In this document: one piece after another, positions 1 to 10,460 of the stretch
Numbering within the stretch: the first letter of the stretch is position 1
How the letters are laid out: each line of letters opens with the position of its first letter
Origin: Protopterus annectens
Taxonomy: Eukaryota > Chordata > Ceratodontiformes > Protopteridae
Assembly: GCF_019279795.1 (NCBI RefSeq)
Contig: NC_056739.1
Coordinates: forward strand, 19,084,910-19,148,909
DNA: 64,000 nt
Direction: 5' to 3'
Position numbers and translations under genes: made by a program
Notes under the pieces: model-generated
What the model saw: the letters and a program-made list of their open reading frames with translations, nothing else
What the model was told of the DNA's origin: nothing
Database searches by the model: none

Positions 1-667
1 TCTTTTAAATCTAAGGTTACCAAAAGATTTAAATTACGAAGCAGCGAGTAATAAGCTGTGAAGTGAATGAATCTCGAACTTGGGCCCACAACTGGTTTCG
101 AGGCATTCTTTTCTTTGGCATCAAAGCATTCTTGAATAAAAAACTTTTCTCAGTTGGAAAGAAGGAACTGTTTCTATTGTTCCCTGAGATAACATGTCCA
201 GTACGACAAGAAGGAACAGAGAGATTTGGTCTGGTGGATGTTAAACAATTTCCTAAGGAGGAGGGATTTCTTCCCACAGCCATATTTAGCCCTGCTGTAT
301 CAGATCAGAAATGAAACAATCTGTTGCCAAAGAGATAACTGGTGATTCAGACTTTCTGGAAGGAATAAGGGACTATCAATGATGGGAGGGGGGAACAAGA
401 TACCTTATGTAGTCATTCTGCCTTATCTGACGGTCCTTTACCTTATGGAGTACCTGATTTCCTTTTGGAACCTACTTGCCATATTCTTCAAATGTCTTTA
501 CCAGCATTCTCTTGAGACTGTTCATTTTATTAGGAAGAGGGAGCAAAGAATCCCTTGGAATATTTGGAGAAGGAAGACTGAAAAATCTGAGAGATTCCCA
601 ATTTCAGCTCACCCCCCTCTCATCACATTTTCTGACAACTTTTGCTACAGTGGGTGCAAAAAAAAAA
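1..667 (-). pseudogene. Decayed gag-like remnant of a distant retroelement (left half of host copy 'X')
   Basis: No intact gene is visible. The minus strand gives broken reading frames; the longest (29-283) is basic and rich in Ser, Asn and Arg, as expected of the RNA-binding tail of a retroelement Gag. The matching flank on the other side of D2 (33163-34012, minus) reads like the earlier part of a Gag. The simplest view is that D2 inserted into this gag, leaving its C-terminal part here. I could not find RT, integrase or YR motifs in it. It differs from the Gag of the other DIRS copies in this window, so it may be another DIRS lineage or an LTR-type gag. The identification rests mainly on the other flank and is weak. 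Confidence 0.3.
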
Positions 668-850
668 AGAAGTTATGTACTCACCATAAACTCCATCTGT
701 GTTGTCCATTTTTGTTCTTTCTCAACAAATGGGTTTAGATCTGACCCATCTGCTTTTTATAGCTTGTGGCTACTGGAACTCTTGAGCTCCTCTCTTACCC
801 ATAATGCTCTAATCCCGTAACATTCCTCAGATCTTGTCTGCTGGCCTTAT
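668..850 (+). repeat. D2 left ITR
   Basis: It begins with AGAAGTTATGTAC, the start of the left end of nearly every DIRS copy here, and follows a run of A. It then runs through the 'ATCTGTGTTGTCCATTTTTG' block to the 'CAGATCTTGTCTGCTG' block. It is the inverted, diverged partner of 32990-33162. Confidence 0.75.
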
Positions 851-914
851 AATTTCATGGGAATATTAGAACAGTAGTAGGATAAACTAATACCTGGAGC
901 GCAAAGAAAGACAA

Positions 915-1100
915 AAATGTTATGTACTTACCATAACGTTCCATCTGCGTTGTTCATTTTCATTCTTCTTCAACCATTGGGTTCAGAGCCGAACCTCAGA
1001 TCCAGCTTGGCTGTTACTATAGCTCATGACCAACTAAAACTCTCAAGCTCCTACTTACCCACAACACCCCAATCCCTACCATACCTCAAATATGTTTGCT
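915..1100 (+). repeat. D1 left ITR
   Basis: It starts at GTTATGTACTTACCATAACG and continues to the 'CCTCAAATATGTTTGCT' block. The same blocks appear inverted at 7195-7366, and the first 60 bases appear inverted again in the ICR near 1650-1690. Confidence 0.75.
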
Positions 1101-1129
1101 AGATGACCTAAGCAATAAATATCAAAATA

Positions 1130-1545
1130 ATGTTCCTAAGAAGGAAGGAATAAGAGGGCACTTCCTATGCCTACAACAATCTACTGTATTCATGTTTCAG
1201 TACCTGCCCACTTTTTTTATACAATGGATGCCTTACATCTGTAGCATTATGCATTCTATTGGTAAAGAAATGTACTTTAAATCATTGTATAAGTTGCAAC
1301 TACATTTTGCCTTCTATCATACAATTGCTATTTTTTTTATTGTATAATTGTATGTGTTGAATATATATGCGACAGCTGTTTTTCTATATTTGTAACTACT
1401 TTTTTTAATTCACTGTATGTTATCTACATTTTTTGGTGCTTTTCTCCTCGGATGTCTGCTAAAAATGGGCACCTGCCCAGCCAGACTAACCCAGTCAACA
1501 AATGTTAAACAAATAAATAAATAAATTAAAGAATGGAAAACCAAT
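1130..1545 (+). mobile_element. 3' end of a non-LTR element with (AAAT)n tail, family unresolved
   Basis: This block lies between the ITR and ICR of D1, where other copies have only about 100-250 bases of unrelated spacer, so it is foreign. It is AT-rich, ends in a GC-richer stretch (about 1446-1500) and then a (AAAT)n/(AAATA)n tail at 1505-1530, the usual end of a LINE or SINE on the plus strand. No coding part is retained. I could not define target duplications. Confidence 0.45.
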
Positions 1546-1639
1546 ATCTGGAGCTCAACAAAAGACACTGCGGTGTCTTTGATACATCCCTCTCTTCCAG
1601 AAGACCAGGATGACCAAAGTTGGGGTCAGTGGGTAGGGA

Positions 1640-1760
1640 ATTGAGGAAGAATGAAAACGGACAACTTAGATGGGATGTTATGCTAAGTACATAACTTCTT
1701 TATCTGATGTTGTCAATTTCCATTCATTCTTCAACCACTAGGACAGAGTTCCCCAGCTAC
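1640..1760 (+). repeat. D1 internal complementary region (ICR)
   Basis: The first half (GAATGAAAACGGACAAC, then GTACATAACTTCT) is the reverse complement of D1's left end. The second half (TTATCTGATGTTGTCAATTT) is the reverse complement of its right end. This joined complement of both termini is diagnostic of DIRS elements and marks the circle junction used for replication. Confidence 0.75.
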
Positions 1761-1779
1761 CTAATATCCCAGGTGGACT

Positions 1780-3190
1780 TTACGGATGGATGTTTCTGAG
1801 CACAGCTGAACCAAAGGCTGCTCTTCCCCTCAAGACCAGATACAATTTGTAATGAGTAATAAAAGTATGAGGATTATCCCAAGTAGCTGCTGCACATATG
1901 TCATCAATGGAATGACTGGATAAAATACTGACTAAATTGCCATAGATCTAGTAGAGTGAGCTTTTAAAGGTTTTGGCAATGAAAAGCCTGACTTAATTAT
2001 AGACAATGGCTACGCAATCAGTAATCCACCTTGCCAATGTTACCTTTGTAACCTGCCTAATTTATCTGCAAAGGATACAAAAAACTGATCAGATTTTCTA
2101 ATCTGTTTTGTTCTTTGTAAGTATATGAACATCTGGTAAATGTAACATATATTCATCTTTGTTTCAAATTTTGGGAAGAAAACAGGCAAGTTAATAGACT
2201 GATTCATGCTGAATTCTGACACCACCTTGGGAAAGAAGGAAAGGTTGTTTCTTAATGTTACCCTATCCTTATGGAAAATCAAGTAAGGGGGTTTACAGGA
2301 TAATGCTTAAACTTCTGAAATTCTCCTAGTTGAGATAATGGCCTCTAAAAATATTGTCTTTCAGGTCAGACATTTAAGTTAACACTTCCCTGCTGGTTTG
2401 AAGGGAGGAATGGATTAAGGCTTGCAATAGAAGATTCAAATCCCATGGAGGAGTAAGATCTTTACAAGATGGTCTAAATAAAATAGTTCCTCTTAGGAAG
2501 GCCTTGCATATCTTAGCAGAGGCTAGAGAAGAATTGTCAATTCCTACATGAAAGTTAAGAGATTGCTGCCGACTGAACTTTAATGGTAGAGGAGCTAGCT
2601 CCCTCATTAAAAAATTTCTGCCAAAATCTCCAAGACACTTTGTGTAAGGGCTGAAAAGTAATTGCTATCTTTTTTTGATGTGCCCAACAAAAAACAAATC
2701 TCTTCCATTTACTCTTGCAGATTTTTCTAGCAGAAGCTTTATGGGAAGACAAAAGTATATGACGAACAGGAGACAAGAGCATAGGCTGCCTGGCAATTTA
2801 TGGAAGTGAAGAAACCATGTGGTTAGCTTGAGGTTCGAGATCTCTGTATGAATCATGCCTGTCAGGTGAGATAGTAGGTCTGGAATCGGATCCCGAATTC
2901 AAAGAGGGTAAAGAAAATGAGGCCAAAGGAAGGGCTGCCAAACCTATCGAGGCCAGTAAGGTGCAATGAGGATAACTTTGTCCTTCAACCTTGTAGCCTT
3001 CTGCAGAAACTTCGGAATCAATGAAGTTGGCGGATAAGCATACAGAAGACCAAAGAGCCAATCGTGGAGCACAGTATCCCTTTTTGATTCTCCCATTGGA
3101 GGGATTAGGGCAAAAAAGCTGCTGCATTTATTGTTTAGGGGAGATGAAAAAAGATCATAGCAAGGCTGGCCCCACTGAAGAAAAACTGCT
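1780..3190 (-). pseudogene. D1 tyrosine recombinase (YR), broken
   Basis: This is the remnant of the recombinase that inserts the circular DIRS cDNA. Broken frames at 2040-2282, 2374-2607, 2555-2782 and 2798-3127 (minus) match, in order, the recombinases of E2 and E6. The N-terminal DNA-binding part has the 'SKWKRF..CW' and 'GASSSTIKVQSAAIS' blocks, followed by 'PPWDLNLLLQAL' and 'NQSINLPVFFPKF'. The HSTR box (HxxR) can still be read near 1940-1960, and the tyrosine motif region is near 1845-1860. At least three frameshifts separate the parts, so no functional protein is expected. The 3' end runs towards the ICR, as in the intact copies. Confidence 0.7.
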
Positions 3191-3192
3191 TC

Positions 3193-4840
3193 CGTCACTT
3201 TCTTGTTGAAAGGCGACTCAAAGTAGTAGTAGAATGCACTTACTAAATTTGCCTGCTATCTCGCTGCATTTCCCTGAAATGTGAGTTGCTATCAGAAAAC
3301 AGTTGGATGAGATCACCCACTGCCATACTCTGGGTGAATCGTGACACAAGAGGTAAGATCTGGTTCCTCCTTGTTTGTTAATGTACCAAACTACTGACAT
3401 ATTGTTTGTTTGAATCACAACTGTCCCCAGAGGTACAGCATCGTGAAATGATTGCAAAGCTAAAAGCAGTGCTCTCATCTCCAGGACATTTACATGCAAA
3501 TTGACCTCTTTGGGCCAAGTGCCTTGGACTGTTTTCGCCAGGAAATGCCCCAACCCACCCTCACCCAATCTGGAATGTGTCCATGGGTGGGGGGAAAATG
3601 AAAAGATGGCCTTGGTAAAAGTTGATCTGATCTTATCCACCAACAAAGGCATCTTTTGCATGCCTGTGTGATCTTTATTTGTACTGACATCTACTGATAA
3701 AGAATTTACCATTGGGATGCTTTCATCCACTGAAAAATTCTCATATGATATCTTGCCAGGGGGACTAGAATTATGGCTGTTGACATTAACCCCAAGGCTT
3801 GAACAATCAACCGGGCTGAAAGTTTGGTGGTATGAATAATTTTTTGACCTGGAATCTCAATGTCTGTACTCTGGCTGGGGGAAGTGAAGCTGTCCTAGAA
3901 ACTGTACTGAAATTTACCCCTATGAATTCCACTGTTTGAGATGGCTGCAACTGTGATTTGTTGTAATTTACTGTAATTCCCAGAAGGGATCAAGTTTGGA
4001 GTACCTGGTCTCTTGCTATTATGAGTAGATGCTTGGTTGGAGCAGTAATGAGCCAGTCGTCTAACTACAGAAACACTCAGAATCCCTGCAGTCTCAAGTG
4101 AGCTGCAACCTCTGCCATACTTTTGGTGAACACCCTGGGGGCTGTGGTGGGACCAAATAGCAGGGCTCTGAACTGGAAATGACTGGCTCACAGCCAGAAG
4201 CATAATAACCTTCAGGACTACCTGTTCATTTTTATGTGACAGTATGCATCTTGAAAGTCTACTGAGTACATTCAATTGTCCTTGCCTAGGAATGGAAGGA
4301 TGGACTGAACTATGACCATCTGAAACTTTGAATGCCAAACTGACTTGTACAAATCACTGATATCCAGAAATGGTCTCCAGTCTCCTGTTTTCTTTGGCAC
4401 TAAAAAATCTGAGTACGTTCCGGATCCTTTCTGGGCTGGTGGAACCTCTTGGATGACTCTTTTCTAGAAACTTTTGTATTTTCAGTGCTACTGCTTTCCA
4501 CTGATTGGGTGGAACATCTGGAAACTTTTGTGAGGATGGAGGTAAAAGGGAATCATATAACCTCCGGAAATAATCCTCTGCACCCAGGTGTTTTTTGTAA
4601 TATCTAGCCAAGTTCCCTGGTGCAAGGAAAAATTACCCCCAGTTGCCTCCAAAGAGGGACAATTGGGGCTCCTTTCAGCAGGATTGATAGGACCTGTCAG
4701 AGAACGTGTCTCTAGATCCTTGGTTTTGCAGGCCTTCTCTGCCATGTGGGGGATGTCTTCTATTAGCGTTTCTCCCTCTACCTCTGGGGGATCCACGTGG
4801 ATCTTGAAATGGACTTGAAGATTTTTTTGAACCACATTTT
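3193..4840 (-). pseudogene. D1 reverse transcriptase-RNase H, broken
   Basis: The RNase H part is readable at 3218-3730: the 'LEMRALLLALQSF' block with the glutamate, and 'MSVVWYINKQGG'. The usual QTDN has become QTNN, so a catalytic Asp is lost. RT pieces are at 3895-4338 (mostly in an alternative frame), 4354-4611 and 4488-4835. The last includes the conserved N-terminal 'P..CPSLEATGG....W' region typical of these DIRS RTs, just before the 'VPKKTGD' block. Several shifts separate them. It sits between YR and Gag, the normal order. Confidence 0.65.
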
Positions 4841-6855
4841 ACATCCCCTCATTAGAGAAGGTCATGTGAGGGGTAAAAAATGTACTTCTACAGCAGAGAG
4901 AGTCTTTCCATCTTTTTCACACCAGGACAGTCTGTCTTTCACCTTGGGGTCAAATAAGGAAGATCCATCAAAGGGAGCATTGATGAAAGAAGACATGAAT
5001 GGCTTTGCAAAATCACACAAACGCATCCAGGCATGTCTCCTTATTCAGATGCCTGAACCTGCTACCCCTGAGGTACCCTCAGCTGCATGAGAAATAAGCC
5101 TCATTGAAAAATTTGAAGTGGATTGAACGCTCGCCAACTGCGAGGCTACCTAAGCTTGAGTCTCTGCAGTAGTGCTCCCTGAAAGAGTATTTGACAGTTC
5201 CTTTACAAATCTCATTGTAACCTAGTGAAATGTGTCAAATAATTCAGTGACCTAAGAGCAAAGGTCGCTGAAGCATAGAGACACTTCCCAAATCTGTCCA
5301 AAGCCCTGGACTCTCTATTAGAGGGCAGGACAATGCAACTTTGTTCTGCAATTTCCTTCTTCATGGCCGCCACCATGACCATGGTATCCAGTGATACTCC
5401 CTTGCTTCAATATTTCCTTCCTGTTGGAGGTGTCAGAATTCAGTCCAATCTCTCAGGGATAGGTTCAACTGCATCAGGTTCCTTCTATGCCCGCTGAGAG
5501 ATCAAATCAATTAGCTCATCAGTGGGCAGATTTACCCAGGAGGTAGATGAGCCAGATCCAAATGCCTCCAGAAACACTGATTCCTCCGAAGGATTTTGGG
5601 AGGACCAGCCACCCCATTGCTTGAGAACCTCCAGAACGTCTCCAAATGAGATGTCTTCCGTGGTGATCAAGGGGATCCTTCCCCTTCATCAAAATCAGTG
5701 TCCTCTGTGATAGATTCCTGGGGTGAATCCAAGTGCCTCCTTTTCCACTTTCTCTTTCTGGGTACTTTCTCGGTGGGATGTTCTGGGGAAATGTAGGAAG
5801 AAATGGTGATACCTGATTACACCGGCTATCCCTGTGGAGTCGAATGTCGAGGCTCATGGCGCAGAGACACATGAGATATTGAAGGAAGATCTGAAGGGGG
5901 AGAGACTGTCCATCCCGCTGATGCAGAGAACATTCGCTCCACTACCACAAAGGCATGCCATCCCAGGAAGAAAGAAGCCAATGGAGCGAAGAAGCCATGC
6001 TTCTGCCCCACTGGTTCCATCTGCTCCAAATGCAGTCTACCTGAGGCAGAGGTTGGAGCCAAGCTGTCCATGGCAGAGGCTCCGAGGGGCACAGACAACT
6101 CCAAAAGCTTCAAAGTCAACTCCAACACCTCAGATCAGACCAGGATGCTTTGGCTCTGGGAATCACTTGGCTCTGAACTTGTCAGAGCCAGGGCACTCAA
6201 AGAAACACTCAGCTCAGAGGACACCACTATCCTCAGATCTGATCCAGGTGATCTCAGCAAAATCAAAGGACTCTGAAACAAAATGTCACATCAGAGAAGG
6301 AGCCAATACTGAAGGGGTATAGCTGGCTAAGGCTTCCTGACTCAAGGCGGTAGGAGCTGGGAGAACCTCCATCTGTACCAAGAGAAACTTCCTCATCATT
6401 CTCTCCACATTGGCTTTGGTGAGACTCCTGAAAGAATGAGATGAGTATCGGATCCAAGGAAGTACCTCACGACCCAATGTACTTATATCCAAAAACATTT
6501 TAGGTGATCCTGTGGAAGTCTTGGAGACAGACGGCCTCAAATCCAACCTGGACTTTTTGTGTGGAGGCACCGTTGAAGACAGAGTTGAAGAACCTAACTT
6601 TTTCTGGAGCATCCTTAAAAGGTATCTCAGGGGTATGACACCCAGATATGGCTCCCAAAAAAGTGGTAGGCAGTAGTCCTTAAAGAATCAATTTTTTTAA
6701 GGACCGCTATTGCTCACAGATTAAAACTCTTGCAAATGCTACACTCCTCATTCAGATGTTCTGGGCCTAAACAATAGCCACATAAGTCATGAACATCAGA
6801 ACAAGGTAGCTTATGGCCACATTTCATGCACTTTTTAAACCCTTTTCAGATATGA
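4840..6855 (-). pseudogene. D1 Gag-like protein, broken
   Basis: Pieces of the DIRS Gag are spread over several frames. At 5485-5670 is the acidic block 'EDISFGDVLEVLKQ...ESVFLEAFGSG..TSWV', shared by all copies. The basic, capsid-like C-terminal part is seen near 4920-5100. The N-terminal Cys/His cluster (CxxC...CxxCLG..H..CxxC) can be read around 6740-6840. Stops and shifts separate them. The function is inferred from position and similarity to the open Gag of E2: particle formation and nucleic-acid binding. Confidence 0.6.
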
Positions 6856-6997
6856 TGGAGAAGCAAATATAGTGAGAAAAAAGATACATATTTTTTAAAG
6901 TTACTTTTAAAGGGTAAGGAGGAATGAAAAAAAAAAGAAAGTACCAACGATATTATGAAGGAATACACCAAACTGTGTAAGACAAAGGTTTTTATAG

Positions 6998-7056
<59 letters not shown>

Positions 7057-7194
7057 GCTTTAAATTCTTAGAGGAATACCAGCAATGGTATGAAAGAAAT
7101 ACACTAAGTGTATGCAGGAGTAAAGAAAAGGGAAAATAATTATTTAAATAGTACTTATCTAAAAATTTGCTCGTGAGCAAAGCTGACCAAGTCT
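6856..7194 (+). other. D1 leader between Gag start and right ITR
   Basis: This AT-rich stretch lies upstream of the D1 gag start on the minus strand. It is non-coding. It holds an A-run near 6924-6936 and the long TA microsatellite listed separately. The leader of D2 (32640-32990) has the same layout. Confidence 0.5.
7000..7054. repeat. (TA)n microsatellite in D1 leader
   Basis: About 27 TA units without interruption. D2 carries a TA tract at the corresponding place (32818-32865), so the tract is probably an inherited part of this DIRS subfamily. Confidence 0.9.
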
Positions 7195-7366
7195 ATACAC
7201 AAAAAGCGGCAAATGAGATCTGAGGTATGTTGAGGATTAGTGCATTAAGGGTAAGGAGGAGCTCAAGAGTTTCAGCTGGCCATGAGCTATAGTAATGGCC
7301 ATGTCGGATCCAAGGTTCAGATCTGAACTCAATGGTTGAGGAATGAATGAAAATTGACATCAGATC
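7195..7366 (-). repeat. D1 right ITR
   Basis: It runs from the 'GCGGCAAATGAGATCTGAGG' block to 'GAATGAAAATTGAC' and 'ATCAGATCA'. It is the inverted counterpart of 915-1100. D2 sequence resumes directly afterwards, with the unit that precedes its ICR. Confidence 0.75.
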
Positions 7367-7436
7367 ATTGGTTCCCTTATAACCTTCATGTTCTTCCATA
7401 AGTCCTACACTAAATGGTAGGGGGTGGGTTGGAGAT

Positions 7437-7555
7437 GAGCAGTTGAAGAATGAAAATAGACAATACAGATGGAATGTTATGGTGATTACATAACTTCTTT
7501 ATCTGATGCTGTCAATTTTCATTTATTCCTCAACAATTGGGAAAGAGTCTCCAGC
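7437..7555 (+). repeat. D2 ICR
   Basis: It contains 'GAATGAAAATAGACAATAC', a diverged CATAAC core ('ATTACATAACTTCTTTATCTG') and 'CTGTCAATTTTCATTTATTC'. These are the complements of both D2 ends. D1 separates it from its left ITR at 668-850. Confidence 0.7.
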
Positions 7556-8104
7556 TACCTGAATTACTGGAAGGACTCTAAGGAGTCCTGTTGACCCAAA
7601 GGCAGTTCTTTCCCTTGAGACCAGATCACACAGATATCGTCCAGGGAAGACCTGGATAAAAATACTGATGATGTTGCCATGGACATGGATGAATGAGCTC
7701 TCAAAAGTTTTGGCAAAGACGAGCCCAATTTGCAAAGTATATGCAATTAGTCGGGCATCTGGCTGCAGTTATTTTTCAAATGGCTTGCTTAATTTCAATT
7801 TTTTTTTTCTGAAATCTTTGTTCTATGCAAATAGAAACATAATTTTCTGTAAATTCCCAACAATGGTATCATGTATTCACCTTTGTTTGTAAAATTTGGG
7901 AAGAAAACTAAGATTAATGGACTGATTGATGTTGGATTCTGACACTTCACTACCTTAGAAAGAAAAGGAAAGGCTGGTTTGTAGTGCTACACTATCTCTA
8001 TAGAATATTAAATAAGGATGCTTAGAAGACAAGGCTTGAAGCTCAGAAAGTCTTCGAACAGAGATTATAGCAACCAAAAAGATAGTGTTCCATGTTAAAA
8101 AATG
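7556..8104 (-). pseudogene. D2 tyrosine recombinase, C-terminal part (piece 1)
   Basis: This is the C-terminal part of the decayed D2 recombinase. The minus frames are broken (for example 7523-7735), but nucleotide blocks match the other copies: the region after the tyrosine near 7600, and the stretch 7870-8000 matching 'NQSI..PVFFPNF' and 'FLSK' of E2 and E6. E1 inserted at 8104/8105 in the middle of the gene; the frame continues at 20385. No functional product. Confidence 0.6.
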
Positions 8105-8290
8105 AGAAGTTATATACCTACCATAACGTTCCATGTTAGTTGTCTTCTCTCGCCTTCTTTCTTGCTTGATGGGTTCAGAGCTGATCCTCAGCTCCGACTC
8201 GGCACTTTGCTAAGCTCGAGAGTCACTTTTACCAGCTCGAGGCAGCCCCATATCCCATGATGCAAGGCGGTAAGTACCCAGATCTCGTTT
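8105..8290 (+). repeat. E1 left ITR
   Basis: It starts with AGAAGTTATATACCTACC and runs to 'CAGATCTCGTTTG'. The same sequence is found inverted at 20225-20384. It carries the subfamily word CAGCTCCGACTCGGC. Confidence 0.85.
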
Positions 8291-8477
8291 GTTGTCTATA
8301 GGCAATAACACCTAGCATAAAAAACTTCCCAAAAGGAAGAAAGAAGGCAGAGAAAAAGCCTGAAGAATGGGTTAGGAAGACCAGAACTGTATGGTCTTAA
8401 GAAGCATTCTTCCATGTAGGGAGAAAAAGGTCTGTCCAGGCCAGGGGGAAGGAGGGAGGGTCGCAAGAAAGAAGGCG

Positions 8478-8580
8478 AGAGAAGACAACTAACATGGAAC
8501 GTTATGGTAGGTACATAACTTCTCAATGTTAAGTTGTCAATCTCGCCTTCATTCTTGCTTGATGGGACCGTCCTAGCACC
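8478..8580 (+). repeat. E1 ICR with circle-junction core
   Basis: The first half, ending GGTAGGTACATAACTTCT, complements the left end. The second half, AATGTTAAGTTGTC and onwards, complements the right end. The core reads CATAAC-TTCTCAAT-GTTAAG, an imperfect inverted repeat with an 8-base spacer. Confidence 0.85.
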
Positions 8581-8595
8581 TCTATCCTGGGTGGC

Positions 8596-10087
8596 TCAAT
8601 GGAACAGACTCTTGAGAACTGTAGAGCCAAAACTGGCTCTGTCCCTGGAGGCCAAATCCAATTTGTAATGAGAAACAAAGGTATGAGGAGTGGCCCAAGT
8701 GGCTGCTGTACAAATAGTGTCTAATGGAAGTCTAGCCTGAAAGGCTGTGGAAGTGGCTAAGCTTCTGGTTGAATGCGCTTTAGGTTTCGAGCACAGCTGT
8801 TTTCCCCTGAGCTGATAGATTTCAGAGATGACAGAAGAAAGCCGTCTAGATAAGGTCACTTTTGAGACGGGAAGGCCTTTTTTGTTATCAGCATAAGAAA
8901 TAAAGAGCTGATCGGATTTCCTGAACTGTTTTGTTCTGTCCAAGTAATATCTGAGTTGGCGGTGAACATCAAGATAATGTAATTTTTGTTCCGATCTGTT
9001 TGAGTAGTTTGGGAACAATACAGGAAGGTCAATAGACTGATTCAAATTACTCTTTGAGGCGACCTTAGGCAAAAAGGTCGGATTAGTTCTCAAGGATACT
9101 CTGTCTTTGTGGAAGACCAAATAGGGGGGACGAACAGAGAGCATGAAGTTCAGATACTCTCCTAGCCGTAATAGCAACCAGGAATAGAGTTTTCCATGAA
9201 AGAAATTTCAGGGAACATGAAACAGCTGGCTCGAAGGGAGGAAGAATCAAGGATGTCAGCACTAGATTTAGGTCCCATTGAGGAGGACGACTCCTGACTG
9301 GAGGTTTCAGGAGAAAAATTCCTTTTAAGAAGGCTCTACAAAGCCTGTGGGACATAATGTTGTGATCTGCGAACCCGACATGAAAGTTCGAGATAGCAGC
9401 CAATTGAACTTTGACCGTGGAAGAAGAAGAGCCCGCGTGAAAGATTTCCGCTAAGAAATCCAGAACTGCTTGGACTGGAGCAGTAAAGGGATCAATATTT
9501 TTAGCTTTTGCCCAACAAGAAAAGCATTTCCATTTGCTGGTATAAATCCTTCTAGTAGAGGATTTTAAGGAAGCTACTATGATGTCTCTAACAGGATTAG
9601 AGATCATAGGAAGCCTGGCTAAGGAAGGAAGTGGAGCAACCATGCTGTGAGGTTGAGAGAAGGGATAGACCGGTGCAGCTGACCCGACTGGTGAATCAGA
9701 AGGTCTGGTACTGGGTCCAGATGCCACGGCCGCACCAAAAGGTGACGATGGAGGAACGGGAACCAAATTTGTTGAGGCCAATAGGGAGCAATGAGAATCA
9801 TTTTGGCTCTCAAAACGGTGGCTTTCTGGAGTACTTGTGGAATCAGCGGAAAAGGAGGAAAGGCATAAAGAAGTCCCTGGGGCCAATCCTGGGTTAGAGC
9901 GTCTCTGGGGGGATGGCCTGGCAGTGGGAAGAGAGAAAAGAAGTCTGGGCATTTGCTGTTTTGGGGAGTAGCAAAAAGATCGCAAAATGGGCAGCCCCAT
10001 TCTAGAAAAATCTCCTCCACTATGGATTGTTTGAGAGACCACTCGTGAGGCATGAGAATAGCTCTGCTCAATCTGTCCGCTAAAATT
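8596..10087 (-). pseudogene. E1 tyrosine recombinase, one frameshift, 5' part cut by E2
   Basis: This is the recombinase for circle insertion. The minus frames 9083-10135 (N-terminal and core-binding part) and 8596-9177 (catalytic part) together match the E2 and E6 YR. Visible blocks are 'SKWKCFSCWA', 'GSSSSTVKVQLAAISN', 'PPQWDLNLVLTSL', 'ARRVSELHAL' (first catalytic Arg), HSTR (HxxR) and 'FVSHYKLDL' with the nucleophilic Tyr. One frameshift near 9120-9180, close to a short G-run, separates the two halves just after the RVSEL block. The gene overlaps the RNase H C-terminus ('MSRAILMPHEWSL', 9619-10071), and E2 interrupts that overlap. All catalytic residues remain, so the damage is recent. 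Confidence 0.8.
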
Positions 10088-10275
10088 AGAAGTTATGTAC
10101 TCACCATAACGTTCCATCTGAGTAGGTGTATTCATTTGTCTGCAACCTGTGGGTTATGGATCCGATATCGGATCCGAACCGGCATGGTTTACCAGCTATG
10201 GATCCGAGCTCTCAGCTCCTCCCCTCACCCATAATGCCCTGCTCTCCCTACATGAACTCAGATCGAGTTTGCCAA
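10088..10275 (+). repeat. E2 left ITR
   Basis: It starts AGAAGTTATGTACTCACC and runs through 'GAACTCAGATCGAGTTTGCC'. It contains the palindromic word GGATCCGA three times (10158, 10170 and 10200), two of them forming an 18-base palindrome around GATATC. The same sequence is inverted at 15930-16092. Confidence 0.9.
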
Positions 10276-10354
10276 CAGCAAGAACACCCTGAAAAGGGTA
10301 ACACATATTATGCAGGAAACTGAAAAAGGCCAGGGGGATAGGAGGGCGGGATGG

Positions 10355-10460
10355 TTGCAGACAAATGAATACACCTACTCAGATGGAACGTTATGGTGAG
10401 TACATAACTTCTAAATCTGAAGTAGGAGATTCATTTGTCTGCAACCTGTGGGACAGAGTC
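10355..10460 (+). repeat. E2 ICR with circle-junction core
   Basis: The stretch 10357-10412, ending GTACATAACTTCT, is the complement of the left end. The stretch from 10413 (AAATCTGAAGTAGGAG) is the complement of the right end, as far as the CTGCAACCTGTGG block. The junction of both ends lies near 10412-10418. Confidence 0.9.

Larger units (their letters stand above)
915..7366 (-). mobile_element. DIRS-type retrotransposon D1 (degenerate, inserted in D2)
   Basis: D1 lies between the left ITR and ICR of D2. It has its own left ITR (915-1100), ICR (1640-1760), YR, RNase H, RT and Gag remnants on the minus strand, and right ITR (7195-7366). Its length of about 6.45 kb includes about 0.4 kb of foreign LINE-tail DNA, so the element proper is about 6.0 kb. 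Several frameshifts and stops interrupt each gene. Its closest relative in the window is D2: both have the 'GTCAATTTTCATT'-type ends and an AT microsatellite in the leader. D1 therefore inserted into a copy of its own subfamily. Confidence 0.8.

Noticed and set aside
5834..6322. 162-codon plus-strand frame in D1
   Set aside because: It is antisense to the decayed D1 gag; its Ser/Pro-rich text is the complement of the Gag Ser/Pro region.
7001..7180. 60-codon frame of repeated Tyr-Ile on the minus strand
   Set aside because: Translation of the TA microsatellite only.
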